From positions 1 through 7,753 of the forward strand of contig SLDH01000246.1 of the NCBI GenBank assembly GCA_007125415.1: DNA of 7,753 nucleotides, read 5' to 3'. This DNA comes from Roseovarius sp. (GTDB taxonomy: Bacteria > Pseudomonadota > Alphaproteobacteria > Rhodobacterales > Rhodobacteraceae). The translations under genes and the position numbers were made by a program. The notes under the pieces were generated by a model that made no database searches, was not told the DNA's origin, and saw only the letters and a list, made by a program, of their open reading frames with translations. This document shows, piece by piece, positions 1 through 6,564 of the stretch (positions within the stretch are counted from its first letter, which is position 1; the number at the start of each line of letters is the position of its first letter).

Positions 1-1
1 C

Positions 2-2092
2 GCCCGCGTGGTCGGGGATGTGATCGGCAAGTATCATCCTCATGGCGATACAGCCGTCTACGATGCCCTTGTCCGGCTTGCCCAGGATTTTGCCGTCCGT
101 TATCCGCTGGTCGACGGGCAGGGCAATTTCGGCAATATCGACGGCGACAACCCAGCCGCCGCGCGCTACACCGAAGCGCGGATGACCGCCATCGCCGAGG
201 CCATGCTGGAGGGGCTGAACGAGAACGCGGTGGATTTCCGCGAGAATTACGATGGCACCCTGACCGAACCTGTGGTCCTGCCCGCGAGCTTTCCCAATCT
301 TCTGGCTAACGGCTCTTCGGGGATCGCGGTGGGCATGGCCACGAATATTCCCCCGCACAACATCTCCGAGCTTTGCGATGCTTGCCTGCATCTGATCAAG
401 ACCCCCGATGCGCGCGATGACACGCTGCTGAACTACGTGCCCGGCCCGGACTTTCCCACCGGCGGGGTGATCGTGGAGCCGCCCGACGCCATCGCGCAGG
501 CCTATCGCACGGGGCGCGGCAGCTTCCGGCTGCGCTGCCGTTACGAGGTGGAGGATCTGGGCCGCGGGCAATGGCAGATCGTTGTCACCGAGATTCCCTA
601 TCAGGTGCAGAAGTCCAAACTCATCGAGAAGATCGCCGACCTGCTGCACGCCAAGAAACTGCCGCTCCTTGGCGATCTGCGCGATGAAAGCGCCGAGGAC
701 GTGCGCCTCGTGCTCGAGCCGCGCTCGAAGAATGTCTCGCCTGACCTGCTGATGAACATGATGTACCGCAACTCCGATCTGGAAGTGCGGTTTTCGCTCA
801 ACATGAATGTCCTGATCGACGGGCTGACACCGAAGGTCTGTTCGATGAAGGAGGTGCTGCGCGCCTTCCTCGACTTCCGGCGCGAGGTCCTGCAGCGTCG
901 CTCCGCGCACCGGATGGAGAAGATCGACCACCGCCTCGAAGTGCTGGAAGGGCTGATCGTGGCCTTTCTCAACCTCGACCGGGTGATCGACATCATCCGC
1001 TATGATGAAGACCCGAAAGCGGCACTGATGCGCGAGGATTGGAGCCGCGATTTCGCCCGCGCCACATCGGAAGCCGACTATGTGCCGCCGGTCGCAGGCG
1101 GCGAAGACGGCTTGAGCGAGGTGCAGACCGAAGCGATCCTCAACATGCGCCTGCGCAGCCTGCGCAAACTGGAGGAGATGGAGCTCTTGCGCGAGCAGGG
1201 TGCGCTGATGGAAGAGCGTGCGGCACTGGACGATCTGCTGGAAAGCGAAACCCTGCAATGGGACCGGATCGCGGAACAGTTGCGTCAGGTGAAGAAGACT
1301 TTCGGCAAGGCGAATATCCATGGCGCGCGGCGCACCGGCTTTGCCGAGGCGGGCGAGGTCGAGGAGGTGCCGCTCGAGGCAATGATCGACCGGGAGCCGG
1401 TGACGGTGGTGTGTAGCCAGATGGGATGGATCCGCGCCATGACCGGGCATATCGATCTTGCCCGGGAGTTGAAATTCAAGGATGGCGACGGCCCGCGCTT
1501 CATGTTTCATGCCGAAACAACAGACCGGCTTCTGGTGTTCGGCAGCAACGGGCGCTTCTACACGCTCTCGGCCGCCAATCTTCCGGGCGGGCGGGGCATG
1601 GGCGAGCCGCTGCGCCTGATGGTCGATCTGCCCAACGAGGTCGAGATCGTGGATCTCTTCATTCACCAACCCGGGCGCAAGCTGCTCGTGGCCTCGTCGG
1701 CGGGCGATGGCTTTGTCGTGGCCGAGGATGACGTTCTGGCGCAGACCCGCGGCGGCAAGCAGGTTCTGAACGTCCGTGGAGAGGTGCGCGCCAAGCTGTG
1801 CAAACCGGTGACGGGCGATCACGTGGCCTGTGTCGGCGACAATCGCAAGGTTCTGATCTTCGGGCTGGAGGAATTGCCCGAGATGGGCCGTGGCAAGGGT
1901 GTGCGCCTGCAGCGCTACAAGGATGGCGGGCTGTCGGACGCCATCACCTTCACCCTGGCGGACGGCCTCAGTTGGCACGACCCGGCAGGACGCACGCGCA
2001 CCGAGACGGATCTGACCGAATGGACGGCCAAGCGCGCCACCGCCGGCCGGATGGCCCCCCGTGGCTTCCCGCGAGACAATCGCTTTACCTGA
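2..2092 (+). CDS. parC: DNA topoisomerase IV subunit A (ParC), 5' truncated by window edge
   Basis: ParC is the DNA-cleaving and rejoining subunit of the ParC2ParE2 type IIA topoisomerase that decatenates daughter chromosomes. The frame is open from the first bases and reads A-R-V-V-G-D-V before the HPHGD motif, so the GTG at position 8 is internal; by comparison with E. coli ParC about 65 or more N-terminal residues are missing. Visible parts: the quinolone-pocket helix [10 protein letters not shown] (positions 35-64), the catalytic tyrosine in ARYTEAR (codon 167-169), the tower/coiled-coil section with an [13 protein letters not shown] stretch, and a C-terminal beta-pinwheel starting near 1390 (EPVTVV, SQMGW) and running to about 1960. 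The GyrA-box (QRRGGKG) is absent, and segments such as [12 protein letters not shown] and [11 protein letters not shown] follow ParC, so GyrA is excluded. A ~24-residue insertion relative to E. coli lies at 1034-1105. The gene ends in TGA and converges on the minus-strand operon. Confidence 0.95.
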   Translation, partial: ARVVGDVIGKYHPHGDTAVYDALVRLAQDFAVRYPLVDGQGNFGNIDGDNPAAARYTEARMTAIAEAMLEGLNENAVDFRENYDGTLTEPVVLPASFPNLLANGSSGIAVGMATNIPPHNISELCDACLHLIKTPDARDDTLLNYVPGPDFPTGGVIVEPPDAIAQAYRTGRGSFRLRCRYEVEDLGRGQWQIVVTEIPYQVQKSKLIEKIADLLHAKKLPLLGDLRDESAEDVRLVLEPRSKNVSPDLLMNMMYRNSDLEVRFSLNMNVLIDGLTPKVCSMKEVLRAFLDFRREVLQRRSAHRMEKIDHRLEVLEGLIVAFLNLDRVIDIIRYDEDPKAALMREDWSRDFARATSEADYVPPVAGGEDGLSEVQTEAILNMRLRSLRKLEEMELLREQGALMEERAALDDLLESETLQWDRIAEQLRQVKKTFGKANIHGARRTGFAEAGEVEEVPLEAMIDREPVTVVCSQMGWIRAMTGHIDLARELKFKDGDGPRFMFHAETTDRLLVFGSNGRFYTLSAANLPGGRGMGEPLRLMVDLPNEVEIVDLFIHQPGRKLLVASSAGDGFVVAEDDVLAQTRGGKQVLNVRGEVRAKLCKPVTGDHVACVGDNRKVLIFGLEELPEMGRGKGVRLQRYKDGGLSDAITFTLADGLSWHDPAGRTRTETDLTEWTAKRATAGRMAPRGFPRDNRFT

Positions 2093-2202
2093 GGCAAAGC
2101 GCCAACGGTGGTGGGTTGACAGGGTGCTCAAGAGATCTCGCAAGCCGGGATCTGCACACAGAAGGCCGAGGCTTGGACCCCGTGATCGCGCCCGGTGCGC
2201 GT

Positions 2203-2226
2203 ATCGCCGTGCCGCGATACGGCGAT
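2203..2226. repeat. Inverted repeat with two mutually exclusive stems
   Basis: ATCGCCGT (2203-2210) and ACGGCGAT (2219-2226) form a perfect 8-bp stem with an 8-nt loop. An overlapping alternative pairs CGTATCG (2200-2206) with CGATACG (2215-2221), 7 bp, so only one can form at a time. It lies 110 bp past the parC stop and is not followed by a T-run. It may take part in ending parC transcription or protecting its 3' end, but the sequence alone does not show that. Confidence 0.35.
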
Positions 2227-2307
2227 CCGAAATTCATTCTATGGCGCTATGGCGTGTCGCGTCTGATCGGGTTCACCTCTGCCCGGTGCCAGGGCGGGCG
2301 GGCGCAT

Positions 2308-2331
2308 GCCCGGGCTGCACGCGCCCCGGGC
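2308..2331. repeat. GC-rich hairpin, possible weak terminator
   Basis: GCCCGGG (2308-2314) pairs perfectly with CCCGGGC (2325-2331) across a 10-nt loop. On the plus strand a short TTTT occurs only 12 nt downstream (2344-2347), too far for a canonical intrinsic terminator. The CCCGGG palindrome also arises easily in GC-rich DNA, so a functional role is uncertain. Confidence 0.3.
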
Positions 2332-2342
2332 GGGGATGATCC

Positions 2343-2377
2343 ATTTTGGCGCGATATGCCATATATTTCTGCAAAAT
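2343..2377. repeat. AT-rich nested inverted repeat
   Basis: An outer pair ATTTTG (2343-2348) / CAAAAT (2372-2377) encloses a perfect odd palindrome ATATG-C-CATAT (2354-2364); the two are almost concentric (centres at 2360 and 2359). The island is markedly AT-rich within GC-rich DNA. It could be a protein-binding palindrome or a bidirectional transcript end. No promoter with good -35 and -10 boxes could be assigned to it. Confidence 0.35.
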
Positions 2378-2444
2378 CCGCAACACACGCCAGCGGCGTC
2401 CCAATTGATGGGAAAATCGCGGTACCGGTTGGGCGGCAGGGCGA

Positions 2445-2476
2445 TGCGCGGCGGGCTTCGGCCGTTATCCCGCGCA
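2445..2476. repeat. GC-rich hairpin downstream of the minus-strand operon
   Basis: TGCGCGG (2445-2451) pairs with CCGCGCA (2470-2476), 7 bp, and encloses a small GGC-TTCG-GCC stem-loop (2454-2463), a UUCG tetraloop context on the plus strand. It lies about 46 nt past the stop of the last minus-strand gene. No T-run follows on either strand. It is a candidate transcript-end structure, weakly supported. Confidence 0.3.
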
Positions 2477-2521
2477 AGTGCCCTCCATTGAGCCAAACTG
2501 CACGACAGGCGCTCCAAACCC

Positions 2522-3016
2522 TCAGCGCACGATGAGCCGCGTGCCATGGGTGATCCGCTGCGCGATGCGGCGCAAGTGATCGCGGCGAAACGCCACGCAT
2601 CCGGCCGTGGGATAACCCGGACGCCGCCATTGATGAATGAAGATGCAGGAGCCGCGCCCGGGCACCGCGTAGGGCCAGTTCCAATCTGTGATCAGCACCA
2701 GGTCATAAAGCGGGTCGGCCCGGCGCAGCACCTCGTGCGAGAAAGCATGCGGGCGCGTCACCATCATGTTGTAATCAGGATCGCCCGGATCATCCGACCA
2801 CAAATCGCGCGGGCGTATCGGCACCGCCCAATCAGCAGGACGCGCCATCCTGTCGGGCCGGTAGAGCAGCCCGACAATGCGGTGCGCGCCAATCGGCGTG
2901 GCCCCATCCCCCTCGCGCTTGCGCGCGCTGCGCCCGCCCCGCCCGATGGTGCAGGGGTAGCACTGGCCCCGAAACCGGACGCGCCCGCCACTGAGAACCA
3001 TATCCTCAGGCCGCAA
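2522..3016 (-). CDS. L,D-transpeptidase (YkuD-fold) family protein, no export signal
   Basis: The 164-residue protein resembles the short YkuD-like L,D-transpeptidase homologs of alphaproteobacteria. Family members use a catalytic cysteine to form or cut bonds at meso-diaminopimelate in peptidoglycan. The active-site region is IFIH (His128) followed by PGYPTAGCVAF with the nucleophile candidate Cys140 (codon 2597-2599). The usual S-H-G-C-x-R/N ending is altered to T-A-G-C-V-A. Further cysteines are C19, C22 and C124. No signal peptide or membrane segment is present: the N-terminus is polar, so periplasmic action is not supported by the sequence. Start choice: TTG at 3016 has GAAGGGG (3024-3030) seven bases upstream and gives the family-like L-R-P-E-D-M-V-L opening; ATG at 3001 has GAGGA only one base away. 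The TTG start overlaps the end of the peptidase gene by 11 bp, implying coupled translation. It is the last gene of the minus-strand string. Family is clear, substrate unknown. Confidence 0.85.
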   Translation of the reverse strand: MRPEDMVLSGGRVRFRGQCYPCTIGRGGRSARKREGDGATPIGAHRIVGLLYRPDRMARPADWAVPIRPRDLWSDDPGDPDYNMMVTRPHAFSHEVLRRADPLYDLVLITDWNWPYAVPGRGSCIFIHQWRRPGYPTAGCVAFRRDHLRRIAQRITHGTRLIVR

Positions 3017-5015
3017 GGCCGCGCCCCTTCAGCAGCGCCTCCACATCCGGCAACCGGCCCCTGAAGGCTGTGTAAAGCGCTGCCGCCTCCTTCGTGCCGC
3101 CCGTGGAGAGGATGTTCTCCTCCAGCCGCCGTGCGAGATCGGCATCAAAGGGGTCTCCTACCTCCTCGAAGGCGGCGAAAGCATCGGCATCCATCACCTC
3201 CGACCACATGTAGGAATAATATCCCGAGCTGTAACCGTCCCCCGAAAAGACATGGGCGAATTGCGGCGTGGCATGGCGCATCCGGATCGCGTCCGGCATC
3301 CCCAGCCCGGCCAGCACCTCGGCCTGCCGCGCCATCGGATCGGCCGGGGCCGGGCCGTCGTGAAAGTCGAGATCGACAAGCGCCGATGCGACATATTCCA
3401 CCGTCTGGAATCCCATGTCGAAATTGGCCGCCGCCAGCACCTTGTCGAGCATCGCCTTCGGCATCGGCGCGCCGGTCTCGGCATGGGTCGCATAGGCGGC
3501 CAGAACCTCGGGCACCTCCAGCCAGTGCTCGTAAAGCTGGCTCGGCAGTTCCACGAAATCGCGCGCCACATTGGTGCCCGACAGGCTTTCGTAGGTCACA
3601 TCGGAAAGCATCTGATGCAACGCATGACCAAACTCGTGAAAGAGCGTGCGCGCATCATCATAAGACAGAAGCGCCGGATCGCCCTTGGCGAAGTTGCACA
3701 CGTTGATCACCACCGGGCCCTGCGCCTCGGGCCATTTCGCCTGCCCGCGCATGGCGCTGCACCATGCCCCCGAGCGCTTGGAGGCGCGGGCAAAATAATC
3801 CCCGATGAAGACAGCCACATGAGCGCCCTCGCGCGTCACCTCCCAGGCGCGGGCATCCGGGTGATAGAGGGGCACGTCGATTGTACGAAACTCCAGCCCG
3901 AATAGACGTTTTGCACAATCGAAAGCCGCCTCGATCATCCGGTCAAGCTGCAGGTATGGCTTCAACTCGGCCTCATCGAGGTCAAACTCCGCGCGGCGGC
4001 GCTTTTCGGCATAATAGCGCCAGTCCCACGGCTCCAGATCGGCATTGAAGCCATCCTCCCGCATCATCTGCGTCAGAATCTCGGCATCCGCCAGCGCGCG
4101 GGCGCGGGCCGGCTCCCAGACTTTCATGAGCAATTCCCGCACTTTGTCCGGCGTTCCTGCCATCTCGGTTTCCAGCTTGAAGGTCGCAAAGCTTGGGTAG
4201 CCCAGAAGCCGCGCGCGCTCTTCGCGCAGCTTCAGCGTCTCGGCGGCAATGGCACGGTTATCCGTCTCGCCGCCATTCGCCCCCCGCGCCTCCCAGGCCC
4301 GGAATGCCCGCTCCCGCAAATCGCGCCGGGGCGAGAATTGCAGGAATGGCACGATGAGCGAGCGCGACAGCGTGATCACCGGGCTTTCCACGCCCTTTTC
4401 CGCGCCCGCCGCCCGAGCAGCCGAGATCACGAAATCCGGCAGGCCCTCAAGATCAGCCTCGCCCAGTTCCATGTGCCAGCCCGCCTCATCGGCCAAGAGG
4501 TTCTGCGTGAAGGCAGTGCCAAGCTCGGCAAGCCGCGACATGATCTCGCGCATCCGCGCCTCCTCCGCCCCGGTCAGCGCGGCACCGGCCCGGCGAAAGC
4601 GGCGATGCGTGAGCATCAGCAGCCGCTTCTGTTCGGGGCTCAACCCCAGCGTCTCGCGGGCACCCCAGAGCGTCTTGATGCGGATGAAAAGTGCCGTGTT
4701 GCTGTGAATTTCCGAAGATAGCGCCGCCAGTTGCGGGGCGAAGTCGCGCTGCAGCGCTTGCCGGGCCGGCCCGCTATCGGCCCCTGCCAAGGTGAAGAAC
4801 GCGGCAAGCACCCGGTCAAGCGCCTTGCCAGAGCGCTCCAGCGCCTCGATCGTGTTGGCGAAATCCGGCGCATCGGGATTGTCGGCGATGGCCTTGATTT
4901 CGCTGCGCGCCTCGGCCAGCGCCGCTTCGAAAGCCGGGGCGAAATGCCCGTCCTCGATGCGGTCGAAAGGGGCCATGTTGAAGGGTGTGTCCCAGTCATT
5001 CAGCAGCGGGTTCAT
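3006..5015 (-). CDS. dcp: M3 family zinc metallopeptidase, peptidyl-dipeptidase Dcp type
   Basis: This is a 669-residue soluble oligopeptidase; E. coli Dcp has 681. Such enzymes degrade short peptides in the cytoplasm, and Dcp releases C-terminal dipeptides. The zinc site is complete: HEFGH at residues 460-464 (positions 3624-3638) and the third ligand Glu489 in DFVELPSQ, 29 residues after the first His as in other M3 enzymes. The NPLL/W opening, WDWRYYAE, FDLDEAELKPYLQLD, SGTNVARDFVE and EHW match Dcp more closely than oligopeptidase A. The substrate-binding loop near the C-terminus (FAHVF, then GYSSGYYSYMW) retains the conserved His and Tyr residues but looks one residue longer than in E. 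coli Dcp. Start choice: ATG at 5015 has AAAGGAG (5022-5028) six bases upstream; an in-frame GTG at 5036 would add seven residues that contain that ribosome site, so it is rejected. The gene overlaps the moeB-like gene by 20 bp and the downstream ldt-like gene by 11 bp. Oligopeptidase A (PrlC) is the main alternative name. Confidence 0.9.
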   Translation of the reverse strand: MNPLLNDWDTPFNMAPFDRIEDGHFAPAFEAALAEARSEIKAIADNPDAPDFANTIEALERSGKALDRVLAAFFTLAGADSGPARQALQRDFAPQLAALSSEIHSNTALFIRIKTLWGARETLGLSPEQKRLLMLTHRRFRRAGAALTGAEEARMREIMSRLAELGTAFTQNLLADEAGWHMELGEADLEGLPDFVISAARAAGAEKGVESPVITLSRSLIVPFLQFSPRRDLRERAFRAWEARGANGGETDNRAIAAETLKLREERARLLGYPSFATFKLETEMAGTPDKVRELLMKVWEPARARALADAEILTQMMREDGFNADLEPWDWRYYAEKRRRAEFDLDEAELKPYLQLDRMIEAAFDCAKRLFGLEFRTIDVPLYHPDARAWEVTREGAHVAVFIGDYFARASKRSGAWCSAMRGQAKWPEAQGPVVINVCNFAKGDPALLSYDDARTLFHEFGHALHQMLSDVTYESLSGTNVARDFVELPSQLYEHWLEVPEVLAAYATHAETGAPMPKAMLDKVLAAANFDMGFQTVEYVASALVDLDFHDGPAPADPMARQAEVLAGLGMPDAIRMRHATPQFAHVFSGDGYSSGYYSYMWSEVMDADAFAAFEEVGDPFDADLARRLEENILSTGGTKEAAALYTAFRGRLPDVEALLKGRGLAA
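3024..3030 (-). promoter_or_regulatory. Ribosome binding site supporting a TTG start of the L,D-transpeptidase homolog
   Basis: GAAGGGG on the minus strand lies seven bases before TTG 3016 and inside the end of the peptidase gene. The competing ATG at 3001 has GAGGA only one base away, too close for normal initiation, so this site favours the rare start codon. Confidence 0.5.
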
Positions 5016-6066
5016 GCCTTTCTCCTTTCTCGCCACAGACCGGACAATCGGCGCGGCGGGTCAGTTTGAACTTGCGCGTCTCCCCATGAAGCGCGTCATA
5101 GATGAGCATCTCGTTGCGCAAAGGCGTGCCCGCGCCGGTGATCAGCTTCACGGCCTCGGCCGCCATCATCGCGCCGATCACACCGGTCAGCGGGCTCAGC
5201 ACACCGGCCTCGGCGCAGGAGGGTGCCAGTTCCGGATCGGGCGCCTCGGGGAAGATGCATTCGTAGCAGGGCGTGTCATGCCTTGTGTCAAACACGCTGA
5301 TCTGGCCCTCCCATTGCGCCAGCGCCCCCGACACGAGCGGCAAACCCCGCGCATGGGCGGCGGCATTGGCCAGATAGCGCGTCTCGAAATTATCCGTGCC
5401 GTCGAGGATCAGATCGTAATCGGCGAAGAGTTCCGATGCCAGCGCTTCGGTGAGCCGCCGCGCATAGGGGCGCACTCTGACATGCGGGTTGATCTCCCGG
5501 ATGCCATCTGCCGCCGAATGCACCTTCGGCATGTGTATGCGCGCGTCACTATGGATGATCTGCCGCTGCAGGTTCGACAGATCGACCGTGTCATCGTCGA
5601 TGATCCCCAGCGTGCCCACACCTGAGGCCGCGAGATACATCAGCGCAGGCGAGCCGAGCCCGCCCGCCCCGACCACCAGGACCCGCGCCTCCTTCAGCCG
5701 TTTCTGGCCGGGCCCGCCGATCTCGCGCAGGACCATATGCCGCGCATAGCGCTCCAGTTCCACCTCCGAAAAGGTGCCGCGTTGTGCCGCCTCCGGCGGC
5801 GCCGCATTCACTTCCACACGTCGGCGCAATCGGCGCAAGACCGTGCCATAGGCCAGCACCAGCGCCGCCATGCCCCCCAGCAAGAGCCACGGCTCATGGC
5901 TCTCCCCGGTCGCCAGCCGGAGCGGATTATCCGCAGGCAAGGTCAGGTGCAGGGCCACCACCGCCAGCCATAGAATGAAGATCAGCGTCCAGCGCATGCG
6001 ATGGGGCGCGCCCATCACCGCTCCAAGCCCCCAAAGCCCCGCCGCAATCAGCACCACCAGAGCCAT
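4996..6066 (-). CDS. moeB: MoeB/ThiF/HesA-family adenylyltransferase with N-terminal membrane domain
   Basis: E1-like enzymes of this family adenylate the C-terminal Gly-Gly of a sulfur-carrier protein: MoaD for molybdopterin, ThiS for thiamine. Residues ~100-356 form the catalytic domain: GAGGLGSP nucleotide loop (133-140), DLSNLQRQ with the Arg finger region (162-169), GTDN with catalytic Asp225, zinc cysteines CYEC (267-270) and CPVC (341-344), and Cys284 in SCAEAGVLSPL, equivalent to the E. coli MoeB Cys187 position. At 356 residues it is about 100 longer than E. coli MoeB (249). The extra N-terminus holds three hydrophobic segments (about 2-19, 26-44, 60-77) followed by RRLRRR, which by the positive-inside rule places the catalytic domain in the cytoplasm. 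No rhodanese domain is fused and no moaD, thiS or thiG is next to it, so the carrier cannot be told from context. The ATG overlaps the dut stop by one base (TGATG), with a G-rich weak ribosome site (GGGGGG) five bases upstream. Family certain; MoeB versus ThiF role uncertain. Confidence 0.88.
   Translation of the reverse strand: MALVVLIAAGLWGLGAVMGAPHRMRWTLIFILWLAVVALHLTLPADNPLRLATGESHEPWLLLGGMAALVLAYGTVLRRLRRRVEVNAAPPEAAQRGTFSEVELERYARHMVLREIGGPGQKRLKEARVLVVGAGGLGSPALMYLAASGVGTLGIIDDDTVDLSNLQRQIIHSDARIHMPKVHSAADGIREINPHVRVRPYARRLTEALASELFADYDLILDGTDNFETRYLANAAAHARGLPLVSGALAQWEGQISVFDTRHDTPCYECIFPEAPDPELAPSCAEAGVLSPLTGVIGAMMAAEAVKLITGAGTPLRNEMLIYDALHGETRKFKLTRRADCPVCGEKGERHEPAAE
5022..5028 (-). 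promoter_or_regulatory. Ribosome binding site of the M3 peptidase gene
   Basis: AAAGGAG on the minus strand lies six bases before ATG 5015 and inside the end of the upstream moeB-like coding sequence. It decides the start in favour of 5015 over GTG 5036. Confidence 0.75.
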
Positions 6067-6527
6067 CAGATCCCCCCGGTGGAGCCAAAGCCCCCTGCCC
6101 CGCGCGGCGTCGCCTCGAGCTCAGACACAAGCGCGAAGGAAGCGCGCATTACCGGAGCGATAATCAACTGCGCGATGCGCGCCCCATGGGCGATGTGAAA
6201 CGCTTCGTCCCCCAGGTTATGCAGTATCACCGAAACTGCCCCCCGGTAATCGGCATCGATCGTCCCGGGGCTGTTGAGCACCGTCACCCCATGCCGAAGC
6301 GCCAGCCCCGACCGGGGCCGCACCTGCGCCTCGCACCCCTCGGGCAACGCAAGCCGCAGACCCGTTGGCACCAGCAGGCGTGCACCGGCTTGCAAGAACA
6401 CGCCTTCCCGCTGCGCGGCCGGAAAATTCGCCCGTAGATCGGCCCCCGCCGCCCCGGCACTCGCATAGCTCGGCAGGCCCAGCGTCGTATCGGCGTCTTC
6501 ATCCCAGAGGCACGCAACACTCTGCAT
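6066..6527 (-). CDS. dut: Deoxyuridine 5'-triphosphate nucleotidohydrolase (dUTPase)
   Basis: Trimeric dUTPase hydrolyses dUTP to dUMP and pyrophosphate, keeping uracil out of DNA and feeding dTMP synthesis. All five family motifs are visible (numbered from 6527): AGADLRA 27-33, PRSGLAL 71-77, GTIDADYRG 88-96 with catalytic Asp91 and Tyr94 that discriminates deoxyribose, RIAQLI 117-122, and the flexible C-terminal P-loop-like [10 protein letters not shown] 142-151. Length of 153 residues fits E. coli Dut (151-152). Start choice: ATGs lie at 6530 and 6527 in tandem; GAGGG (6531-6535) is adjacent to the first and three bases from the second, so 6527 is slightly preferred. Upstream in-frame starts at 6542 (ATG) and 6560 (TTG) fall in an AT-rich intergenic box and would add residues absent from the family. 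It follows coaBC, as in E. coli (dfp-dut), and its stop overlaps the next start by one base. Confidence 0.95.
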   Translation of the reverse strand: MQSVACLWDEDADTTLGLPSYASAGAAGADLRANFPAAQREGVFLQAGARLLVPTGLRLALPEGCEAQVRPRSGLALRHGVTVLNSPGTIDADYRGAVSVILHNLGDEAFHIAHGARIAQLIIAPVMRASFALVSELEATPRGAGGFGSTGGI

Positions 6528-6536
6528 CATCCCTCG

Positions 6537-6563
6537 CTTCATTTTGCCAAAAATACTCAAATC
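6537..6563 (-). promoter_or_regulatory. AT-rich box between coaBC and dut
   Basis: Read on the minus strand this 27-nt element contains TTTGAGTATTTTTGGCAAAA followed by TGAAG. It fills almost all of the gap between the coaBC stop and the dut start and contains the odd palindrome TTTTG-C-CAAAA (6542-6552 on the plus strand). Its composition contrasts sharply with the surrounding GC-rich coding DNA. I recall closely similar boxes recurring between genes in Rhodobacteraceae genomes, but this is from memory. Its function (mRNA processing, translation enhancer, protein site) is not shown. Confidence 0.45.
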
Positions 6564-6564
6564 C

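Larger units (their letters stand above)
2093..2521. other. Convergent intergenic region, no gene recognised
   Basis: This 429-bp stretch separates the stops of parC (+) and the L,D-transpeptidase homolog (-). Frames are open through it on both strands, but none has a recognisable product, a good ribosome site or family-like composition; the longest ones are continuations of antisense or out-of-frame reading from the flanking genes. No tRNA-like fold was found. It holds four inverted repeats (2203-2226, 2308-2331, 2343-2377, 2445-2476), one of them inside an AT-rich island (about 2341-2380) that stands out from the GC-rich surroundings. Transcription from both sides must end here, but no stem is followed by a convincing run of T on either strand, so termination may be Rho-dependent or use these stems. 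Confidence 0.7.

Noticed and set aside
8..10. GTG at the left edge as a parC start
   Set aside because: The frame is open upstream to the window edge and the family has about 65 or more further N-terminal residues, including part of the DNA-binding domain.
2116..2144. TTGACA at 2116-2121 as a promoter -35 box
   Set aside because: The hexamer is perfect, but the sequence 17 bases on (CGCAAG) is not a -10 box and no gene follows on the plus strand.
2308..2347. Hairpin plus TTTT as an intrinsic terminator for parC
   Set aside because: The T-run is only four long and begins 12 nt after the stem, so it does not meet the usual criteria; kept only as a weak hairpin.
1798..2535. Plus-strand open frame of 245 codons
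   Set aside because: Its first 300 bases are an out-of-frame reading of parC; the remainder crosses the intergenic region with no recognisable domain or ribosome site.
2239..2684. Minus-strand open frames of 102 and 145 codons across the intergenic region
   Set aside because: They overlap the real L,D-transpeptidase gene out of frame, have Arg/Ala/Pro-rich composition typical of GC-rich shadow frames, and match no family I recognise.
5016..5036. GTG 5036 as start of the M3 peptidase
   Set aside because: The seven extra residues would be encoded by the ribosome binding site itself; ATG 5015 has ideal spacing.
6528..6560. TTG 6560, ATG 6542 or ATG 6530 as start of dut
   Set aside because: The first two lie in the AT-rich intergenic box, lack well-spaced ribosome sites and extend beyond the family N-terminus. 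ATG 6530 touches the GAGGG directly; it remains possible and differs by one residue.
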